Program-made: the position numbers and the translations under genes | Part shown: piece by piece, positions 7,527 to 13,512 of the stretch | Layout: each line of letters begins with the position of its first letter | Numbering within the stretch: the first letter of the stretch is position 1 | Source of the DNA: an uncultured Rhodocyclaceae bacterium | Lineage (GTDB): Bacteria; Pseudomonadota; Gammaproteobacteria; Burkholderiales; Rhodocyclaceae | Reading direction: 5' to 3' | NCBI GenBank assembly: GCA_903950295.1 | Contig: CAJBAP010000080.1 | Span: 1-13,512, forward strand | Length of the DNA: 13,512 nucleotides | The notes under the pieces: generated by a model | Seen by the model: the letters and a program-made list of their open reading frames with translations, nothing else | Told to the model about the DNA's origin: nothing | Databases searched by the model: none

Positions 7527-8252
7527 TCAGTCCTCCTTGTTTTCGGCCAGCAAATCGGTCGGAGCAACATGCCGCACCGCCACCGTGCGCATCGCCAGCA
7601 GCTTGCCGAGCGCCAGGACCAGAAGCGCACCAACCGCTGCCAGCACCTGCTTCGCATAGGGAATGCCTGAAAACAGGTCGGCAGGCAGGGCGGGGTCACC
7701 GATGATCATGCCACCAGCGATCCAGCCCAGCAGCGCGCCACCGCCCGTAATGACTATGGGGTAACGATCCATCAGTTTCAGCACCAGCTGACTGCCCCAA
7801 ACTACGATGGGAATCGAGACCAGGATACCGAAGACAACCAGCATCATGCTGCCGTTGGCGGCAGCCGCGACGGCGATGACGTTATCCAGGCTCATCACCG
7901 CGTCGGCAACGATGATGGTCTTGATCGCCGCGACCAACGTGCTGGCAGCGGCAACTTCGCCGTGACCTTCTTCCTCTGGTTGCAGCAGCTTGACGCCGAT
8001 CCAGACCAGCAACAACGCACCGATGATCTTGAGCCAGGGTACATCGAGCAGTTGCAGGGCAAAGAAGATCAGGACGATACGCAGGGCGATGGCGCCCACC
8101 ACGCCCCAGAAGATGCCTTTACTGCGCTGCTCGTCCGGTAGCTTGCGGCAGGCCAGCGCGATCACCACGGCATTGTCGCCACCGAGCAGGATGTCGATGG
8201 CAATGATCTGGAGAACGGCGATCCAGAACGCGAGCGTGGTGGGGTCGGTCAT
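7527..8252 (-). CDS. TerC-family integral membrane protein (YjbE type)
   Basis: This 241-residue inner-membrane protein has about seven hydrophobic segments. It carries the two inverted acidic motifs of the family: DILLGGDNAVV (residues 20-30) and DAVMSLDNVIAV (117-128), whose Asp and Asn residues probably bind a cation within the membrane. Family knowledge: TerC proteins were first linked to tellurium resistance, and several members act in manganese export or metal loading of secreted enzymes. No other tellurite genes are nearby, so a metal-homeostasis role is the better guess. The start ATG at 8252 lies 15 bases after the ferredoxin stop with no clear Shine-Dalgarno sequence. No yybP-ykoY-like riboswitch fits in that short gap. 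The gene overlaps neither neighbour but is clearly in one transcription unit with the UspA-type gene. Confidence 0.92.
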   Translation of the reverse strand: MTDPTTLAFWIAVLQIIAIDILLGGDNAVVIALACRKLPDEQRSKGIFWGVVGAIALRIVLIFFALQLLDVPWLKIIGALLLVWIGVKLLQPEEEGHGEVAAASTLVAAIKTIIVADAVMSLDNVIAVAAAANGSMMLVVFGILVSIPIVVWGSQLVLKLMDRYPIVITGGGALLGWIAGGMIIGDPALPADLFSGIPYAKQVLAAVGALLVLALGKLLAMRTVAVRHVAPTDLLAENKED

Positions 8253-8267
8253 GCAGCGAAAATCAGC

Positions 8268-9104
<837 letters not shown>

Positions 9105-9113
9105 TAATTGTGT

Positions 9114-9656
9114 TCATGTGCGTTCCAGCAAATGATAAAAAACCTGACCGGCCTGACCCTGCTTCAGAGTCCGCCAATCCCCGAGTGCCTCGATGCGGTG
9201 CTCGGCTTCTGCATAAACCCGCATGCCAGGTCGCGCCAATGCCGACAACAACGGTGCAACACGCTCCAGCCATCCCTGCCGATACGGCGGATCAAGCAGG
9301 ATCAAGTCGAAACAACGATTCTGCCGCACCGCAGAGGTAACAAATTCTAGCGCATCCGCGCGTTGCAACTGCAATTGGTCGCCGGCGAAGAGTGCTGCAT
9401 TCTCCCGTAGCTGCGCGAAGACCTTGGCCTCGCGCTCCACCAGTGTTACCGTTGCCGCGCCACGTGAAGCCGCCTCGAAACCCAAAATGCCGCTGCCGGC
9501 AAAGAGGTCAAGGCAATGCCAACCCGTCAAATCCTGGCCCAGCCAGTTGAACAGGGTCTCGCGCACGCGATCTGGGGTGGGCCGCAACCCCGGCGCATCT
9601 GTCACCTGAATTAACCGGCTGCGCCATGCGCCGCCGGTGATACGAATTTTGCTCAA
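9114..9656 (-). CDS. rsmD: 16S rRNA (guanine(966)-N(2))-methyltransferase, apparent TTG start
   Basis: RsmD methylates N2 of G966 in 16S rRNA on the assembling 30S subunit, using S-adenosylmethionine. The 180-residue Rossmann methyltransferase shows the family N-terminus (SKIRITGGAWRSR), RPTPDRVRETLFNWL (about 26-40), SAM-binding motif I LDLFAGSGILGFEA (about 49-62) and the catalytic DPPY in LILLDPPY. All are intact. The start is TTG at 9656-9654, immediately after the TGA of the M16-like gene in the same frame, so nothing upstream can serve. It gives the normal family N-terminus. No strong Shine-Dalgarno sequence is visible, so coupling to the upstream gene is likely. The palindromic repeat lies just past its stop. 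Confidence 0.95.
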   Translation of the reverse strand: MSKIRITGGAWRSRLIQVTDAPGLRPTPDRVRETLFNWLGQDLTGWHCLDLFAGSGILGFEAASRGAATVTLVEREAKVFAQLRENAALFAGDQLQLQRADALEFVTSAVRQNRCFDLILLDPPYRQGWLERVAPLLSALARPGMRVYAEAEHRIEALGDWRTLKQGQAGQVFYHLLERT

Positions 9657-10955
9657 TCAATCCGCCGCCACGATCACGGTCACAAGATTCTCCGGTTTGA
9701 CGTGTCGCTGGAAAGCCATCCTGACGTCATCGCGCGTAATCGCATCAACCTTGCGCGGAAACTGCTCGAGATAGTCGAGCGGCAGACCGTAGAACCCGAT
9801 CAAGGAAAGGTAGCCGAGCAGCTTGGCATTGCTGTCGATGCGTAGCGCCTGGCCGTCGATGAGGTTCTTCTTGGCGGCGGCAAGTTCCTGCGCGGTCGGG
9901 CCTTTGGCGAGGAATTCGGTGAGCACGTCCTCCACGACCTTGAGCGCGTCACCCACCTGCTCGCGCTTGGTTTGCAGGCCGATCTGGAAGGGGCCGGGCA
10001 GTACGCGCGGTGCGAAGTAGGAATAGACACTGTAGGCGTAGCCGCGTTTTTCGCGTACTTCCTTCATCAGGCGCGAGACAAAGCCGCCGCCGCCCAGTGT
10101 GTAGTTGCCTACCAGAAGCGCGAAGTAATCGGGATCGGTGCGCCGCATCGCCGGCAGGCCGATGTGGATATGCGACTGGGTGGCCGGGTGCGCCACCTTG
10201 ATCAGGTCACCCTTCGGTAGCGTCACTGCGGGCAGCGCAACCGCCTCGGTGCCCACCGGTAGTGCGGCGGTAAGTTGCTGGGCGATTTCTTCGGCTTCGG
10301 TGCGCGAAACATCGCCGATGATCGACACCACCGCGCCGCGCGCGGCAAAATTGGCTTTGTGAAAAGCCACCAGATCGTCACGCGTGATGCGCCCCACGCT
10401 CTCGGGTGTCGCCAAGCGGCCATAGGGATGATCTGGATAGATCGCTGCAGCAAATTTCTTGGCGGCGATGCTGTCGGGACGTGTCTCGGCATCCTTCAAG
10501 GCCTCGATGGTGCGCGTCTTTTCACGTATCAATACTGCCTCGGGAAAAGTCGGCGCTGCCAGGACGGCACGCAACAGGGCCAGTGCGCCGGTCTTCTCTT
10601 CGGTGGATGAGAGCGTGCGCAGGGTCAGGCTGGCCTTGTCGTGATCGGACGTCCCGGACAAGCGCGCGCCCAGATCGACGAGTCGTGCGGAAATCTGCTC
10701 TTCGTCCAGGGCTGAATCGCCAGCACCCGTACCAGCATCCAGCAGACCGGTGGTTAGACTCGCCACGCCAGACTTTTCGGCCGGGTCTTGTCCGCTACCG
10801 GCGACAAGATCGACCTGCACGTCGAGGATTGGCAAACCGCGGCTTTCGACGAAATACACCCTGGCGCCCGAGGGCGCGACCCAGTGCTGAATCTGCGGAC
10901 CGGCTTGGGCCAGACTGACGGTCAGGGCAATACAAATGGCAAACAGGAATCGCAT
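9657..10955 (-). CDS. Secreted M16-family peptidase-like protein lacking the zinc site
   Basis: The 432-residue protein has a Sec signal (cleaved about residue 18, after AQA) followed by two M16 (insulinase-like) domains. Where active members carry HxxEH, this one has SLTTG (residues 66-70), so it cannot bind catalytic zinc. The C-terminal half keeps the VREKRGYAYSVYSYF segment (about 300-314) with the Arg/Tyr pair that in two-chain M16 peptidases contacts substrate. Such inactive subunits pair with an HxxEH subunit encoded next door, as in the mitochondrial processing peptidase and bacterial M16B pairs. That partner is the gene immediately upstream, 11 bases away. A heterodimeric periplasmic peptidase is inferred. 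The ATG at 10955 is set by the signal peptide, with GAGG about 10 bases before it. The stop abuts rsmD. Confidence 0.93.
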   Translation of the reverse strand: MRFLFAICIALTVSLAQAGPQIQHWVAPSGARVYFVESRGLPILDVQVDLVAGSGQDPAEKSGVASLTTGLLDAGTGAGDSALDEEQISARLVDLGARLSGTSDHDKASLTLRTLSSTEEKTGALALLRAVLAAPTFPEAVLIREKTRTIEALKDAETRPDSIAAKKFAAAIYPDHPYGRLATPESVGRITRDDLVAFHKANFAARGAVVSIIGDVSRTEAEEIAQQLTAALPVGTEAVALPAVTLPKGDLIKVAHPATQSHIHIGLPAMRRTDPDYFALLVGNYTLGGGGFVSRLMKEVREKRGYAYSVYSYFAPRVLPGPFQIGLQTKREQVGDALKVVEDVLTEFLAKGPTAQELAAAKKNLIDGQALRIDSNAKLLGYLSLIGFYGLPLDYLEQFPRKVDAITRDDVRMAFQRHVKPENLVTVIVAAD

Positions 10956-10966
10956 GGCGGCTTACC

Positions 10967-12355
10967 TCAATGGCGCACCGCAGTGGCGGGCTTCTTCTGC
11001 GCGGTGGGATCGATGGGTTGCGGATCGAGCACGGCCACCGTCAGGGTGTCGTCACTGAAGTATTTCTTCGCCACGGCCTGTACTTCTTCGGCGGTGACAC
11101 CGCGAATCTTGTCGAGCAGCTTGTCGATGTCGCGCCAATTCACGCCGGAGGCTTCCGCATGACCAATCTCCATGGCCTGCGCCATCAGCGAATCACGTTT
11201 GTACACCTGTGCGGCAATGGTCTGGGTCTTGATGCGCTTGAGCTCTTCCTCGGTCACGCCTTCTTCCTGAATGCGGCGAATTTCGGCTTTCAGCGCCGTC
11301 TCCAGTTCGGCCACCGTCTTGCCTGCCGCCGGCTGGCCGGCCAGGATGAATTTTGTTTCACCGCGCACCGTGGCGTCGTAACCGGCGCCGGCCGATTGGG
11401 CGATCTTCTCGCCACGCACCAGGCGCTTGGGGAAGCGCGCCGCGTCGTTGCCATCGAGCAAGGAGGACAGCACCTCGAGCGCGTAGGGCTCGCGATCCTG
11501 ATCGATATCCTTGAGCTTCGGTGCTTTCCAGGCCATCAGGATGTAAGGCAACTGCGCGGGCGCCTTCACCGTGACGCGGCGCGTGCCTTGTTGCAGCGGC
11601 TCATTCTGCGGTTTGCGCGTCGGCAGGGCCTGCGCCTTGTGCTTGCCGTAAGTCTGCTCGGCAAGTTTGAAAACTTCATTGTGATCGACATCGCCGGCCA
11701 CCACGACATACGCGTTGTTGGGCGCATACCAGGCGCGATACCAGTCACGCGCGTCTTGCCAGGTCATGCTTTGCAGATCATCCATCCAGCCGATGATCGG
11801 CCGCCGATAGGGATGGGAGGTGAAGGCCGCTGCGTTCAGCGCTTCATAGACGCGCGCCTCGGGGTTGTCCTCGGTGCGCAGCCGGCGCTCCTCCATCACC
11901 ACCTGAACTTCACTGGCGAACTCCTCGGGTGTCAGCAGCAGGTTGGCCATGCGATCAGCCTCGAGCCGCATCATCTCGGGCAGCGCACCCTTCGGTACGA
12001 TCTGGAAGTAAGCCGTGTAGTCGAGACTGGTGAAGGCATTGTCGCGCCCCCCCGCTTCCGCCACGCGCTTGTTGAACTCGCCGGCTTTCAGGGTTTTGGT
12101 GCCTTTGAACATCAGGTGCTCCAGCACATGGGCGACGCCCGAGGTGCCGTCCTTTTCATCCATTGCCCCGGCGCGGTACCAGACCATATGCACGGCAGTC
12201 GGTGCGCGATGGTCTTCCTTGACGATGACGCGCAGGCCATTAGCGAGTGTTTTTTCAAAGGTGGCGTCTTCACCGGCAAAAGTCGGCGCTAGCGGGACGG
12301 CACTCAGGGTGATCAAGGTGAGCATGCAGCTCGTGGAAAACATTCGATTTTTCAT
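10967..12355 (-). CDS. Secreted M16-family zinc metallopeptidase (catalytic subunit)
   Basis: The 462-residue protein starts with a Sec signal peptide (MKNR, hydrophobic core, cleavage near residue 28 after TFA), so it acts in the periplasm. The inverted zinc motif HVLEH (76-80) is intact, with Glu79 as catalytic base and Glu155 or Glu156 in VVMEERR as the third ligand, at the spacing expected for the processing-peptidase type. The N-terminal domain shows GTSGVAHVLEHLMFKGT; the second domain is an M16 C-domain. It probably cuts short unfolded peptides together with the inactive partner encoded downstream; natural substrates are unknown. The ATG at 12355 begins the signal peptide; another ATG lies four codons later. 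An open frame runs on upstream across ftsY but is not coding. The gene leads block B and diverges from ftsY. Confidence 0.95.
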   Translation of the reverse strand: MKNRMFSTSCMLTLITLSAVPLAPTFAGEDATFEKTLANGLRVIVKEDHRAPTAVHMVWYRAGAMDEKDGTSGVAHVLEHLMFKGTKTLKAGEFNKRVAEAGGRDNAFTSLDYTAYFQIVPKGALPEMMRLEADRMANLLLTPEEFASEVQVVMEERRLRTEDNPEARVYEALNAAAFTSHPYRRPIIGWMDDLQSMTWQDARDWYRAWYAPNNAYVVVAGDVDHNEVFKLAEQTYGKHKAQALPTRKPQNEPLQQGTRRVTVKAPAQLPYILMAWKAPKLKDIDQDREPYALEVLSSLLDGNDAARFPKRLVRGEKIAQSAGAGYDATVRGETKFILAGQPAAGKTVAELETALKAEIRRIQEEGVTEEELKRIKTQTIAAQVYKRDSLMAQAMEIGHAEASGVNWRDIDKLLDKIRGVTAEEVQAVAKKYFSDDTLTVAVLDPQPIDPTAQKKPATAVRH

Positions 12356-12375
12356 GGGACTGGGTGGCCTTGGAT

Positions 12376-12398
12376 TAGAATCTGCGCCGCGCATCATA
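12376..12398. promoter_or_regulatory. Divergent promoter region of the M16 operon and ftsY
   Basis: The 76-base gap between the two divergent start codons contains TATGAT on the minus strand (12398-12393, 5 of 6 matches to the -10 consensus), which would give the M16 operon a leader of about 30 bases. It also contains TAGAAT on the plus strand (12376-12381, 5 of 6), suitably placed for ftsY. Neither has a recognisable -35 box at the right distance. The gap must hold promoters for at least the M16 operon, but which bases are used is uncertain. Confidence 0.35.
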
Positions 12399-12431
12399 CC
12401 GTGCGCGCAACCGGCTAAGACACTCCTGCCC

Positions 12432-13403
12432 ATGTTTGGTTTCCTGAAAAAGAACGAATCCGCCGACGCGCCCATCACAGCCAAACCATCCTGGACCGAG
12501 CGGCTCAAAACCGGCCTCGCCCGCACCCGCGCCACGCTCAATACGCCCCTGGGCGAGCTGTTTTCCCGTGCGAAGATCGACGACGAACTGCTCGAGGAGC
12601 TCGAAGCCACCCTTTTGATGGCCGACTGCGGTGTCGAGGCCACGCACTGGCTACTCGCCGAATTGCGCGCAAAGGTCAAAAAGGAACGTATCGAAGCGCC
12701 CGCCGCCTTGCGCACAGCCCTGATTGAACTGCTCACCGAGTTGCTCACCCCGCTCGAGGCACCGCTCGACCTCAGCCATCCCGACCAGAGCCAGCGCCCC
12801 TTCATCATCATGATCGCCGGCGTAAATGGCGCCGGCAAGACCACCTCCATCGGCAAGCTCGCCAAGCAGTTCCAGAGCGAAGGCCACGGTGTGCTGCTGG
12901 CCGCCGGCGATACCTTCCGTGCTGCGGCACGCGAACAACTGGCCGAATGGGGTCGCCGGAACGACGTGACGGTAATCGCGCAGGATGGCGGCGACCCAGC
13001 CGCCGTTGTATTTGACGCCATTGCGGCGGCGCGGGCGCGCGGCATCGACGTCATGCTCGCCGATACGGCGGGCCGTCTGCCGACGCAACTGCACCTGATG
13101 GAAGAAATCGCCAAGGTGCGCCGTGTCATCCAGAAGGCCGAGCCGACCGGCCCGCACGAGGTGCTGCTGGTACTTGACGCCAACATCGGCCAGAACGCCA
13201 TTCAGCAGGTCAAGGCCTTCGACAAAGCCATCGGCGTCACCGGTCTGATTGTCACCAAACTCGACGGTACCGCCAAGGGCGGCGTGCTCGCCGCTATTGC
13301 GCGGCAGTGTCCGAAGCCCGTACGCTACATCGGCATCGGCGAAGGTATCGACGATTTGCAGCCCTTCCGCGCCCGCGAATTCGTCGAAGCGCTGTTCGGC
13401 TGA
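12432..13403 (+). CDS. ftsY: Signal recognition particle receptor FtsY
   Basis: FtsY is the membrane-associated GTPase that docks SRP-ribosome complexes at the Sec translocon. The 323 residues consist of a short N-terminal segment, a four-helix N domain (about 25-110) and the G domain. Visible are G1 GVNGAGKTT (130-138), the DTFRAAAREQL insertion-box segment (160-170), G3 DTAGRL (211-216), G4 TKLDG (275-279) and the closing GIGEGIDDLQPF. The long acidic A domain of E. coli FtsY is absent, as in many bacteria; membrane binding would rely on the N-terminal helix MFGFLKK. The DxxTGQ-like motif reads DANIGQ, with Ile252 where many homologues have Thr. The ATG at 12432 gives the usual short MFGFLKK start; the Shine-Dalgarno sequence is weak. 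An upstream open frame antisense to the M16 gene is not coding. Confidence 0.97.
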   Translation: MFGFLKKNESADAPITAKPSWTERLKTGLARTRATLNTPLGELFSRAKIDDELLEELEATLLMADCGVEATHWLLAELRAKVKKERIEAPAALRTALIELLTELLTPLEAPLDLSHPDQSQRPFIIMIAGVNGAGKTTSIGKLAKQFQSEGHGVLLAAGDTFRAAAREQLAEWGRRNDVTVIAQDGGDPAAVVFDAIAAARARGIDVMLADTAGRLPTQLHLMEEIAKVRRVIQKAEPTGPHEVLLVLDANIGQNAIQQVKAFDKAIGVTGLIVTKLDGTAKGGVLAAIARQCPKPVRYIGIGEGIDDLQPFRAREFVEALFG

Positions 13404-13444
13404 ATGCGAAACTTCTTGAACCTCATGCATGAAAGGAAGTAGAG

Positions 13445-13512
13445 ATGAGACTCCATCGAACTCTATCGGTATTTTCCATCGCTGCAATCAGCCTGACTTT
13501 TGCCCTGCCTGC
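13445..13512 (+). CDS. Start of an unidentified secreted protein, cut by the window edge
   Basis: Only 22 full codons are present. They begin MRLHRTLSVFSIAAI and look like a Sec signal peptide: two Arg and a His near the start, then a hydrophobic stretch that ends near the window edge at LPA. The ATG at 13445 has a good Shine-Dalgarno sequence (AAGGAAG, about 7 bases upstream) and lies 41 bases after the ftsY stop in the same direction, so it may be cotranscribed. No terminator is seen in the gap. The function cannot be judged from the signal peptide. Confidence 0.65.
   Translation, partial: MRLHRTLSVFSIAAISLTFALP

Noticed and set aside
10970..12292. 440-codon open frame on the + strand
   Set aside because: It lies wholly antisense to the M16 zinc peptidase, which has clear motifs and a signal peptide. 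The frame has no recognisable domain and is a by-product of high GC content.
12030..12431. Upstream extension of the ftsY frame
   Set aside because: It is antisense to the M16 gene and precedes the typical FtsY start MFGFLKK; the gap should contain promoters instead.
12356..13201. Upstream extension of the M16 peptidase frame (282 extra codons)
   Set aside because: It runs antisense through ftsY and would bury the signal peptide inside the protein. The Ser- and Ala-rich composition is unlike a real domain.
13404..13442. 12-codon frame (MRNFLNLMHERK) directly after the ftsY stop
   Set aside because: It begins in a TGA-ATG arrangement, but it is too short to judge, has no evident function and may be chance; it could at most be a leader peptide.

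Overview
The window is a dense stretch of housekeeping genes from a betaproteobacterial chromosome. The order lolB-ispE-tRNA(Gln)-prs-rplY-pth-ychF and the coaD-ferredoxin pair are arrangements known from Betaproteobacteria. The moderately high GC content, the long CTC/TL5-type bL25 protein and the Allochromatium-type ferredoxin agree with that. A Rhodocyclales-like host is my best guess, from general resemblance only; no marker for genus or species is present. There is no sign of a phage, transposon, CRISPR array or plasmid, and no gap longer than 300 bases.

Layout. (1) Leftward block A, 6131 down to 1: a secreted TPR protein, lolB, ispE, tRNA-Gln(UUG), prs, rplY (ctc), pth and ychF, which runs off the left edge. 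The first three genes and the pth/ychF pair overlap by 4 bases, and rplY and pth abut. (2) mutM, alone on the + strand (6213-7037), divergent from block A and convergent with block B. (3) Leftward block B, 12355 down to 7084: an active M16 zinc peptidase, an inactive M16 partner, rsmD, coaD, a 2[4Fe-4S] ferredoxin, a TerC-family membrane protein and a UspA-type protein. (4) ftsY on the + strand (12432-13403), divergent from block B, followed by the first 22 codons of a secreted protein cut by the right edge.

Functionally, the region combines translation and ribosome upkeep (YchF, Pth, bL25, RsmD, tRNA-Gln), precursor supply (Prs makes PRPP, IspE works in isoprenoid synthesis, CoaD in CoA synthesis), envelope biogenesis (LolB, the TPR protein, FtsY, the M16 pair), DNA repair (MutM) and probable metal or stress functions (TerC family, UspA).

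I found no new multi-gene system. What deserves a second look is mostly regulatory. Three genes (lolB, pth, rsmD) appear to begin with TTG exactly at the stop codon of the gene before. A near-consensus promoter for tRNA-Gln overlaps the ispE stop codon. A terminator-like hairpin lies between prs and rplY. A GC-rich palindromic repeat separates rsmD from coaD. An inverted pair of extended -10-like sequences lies between mutM and the TPR operon.
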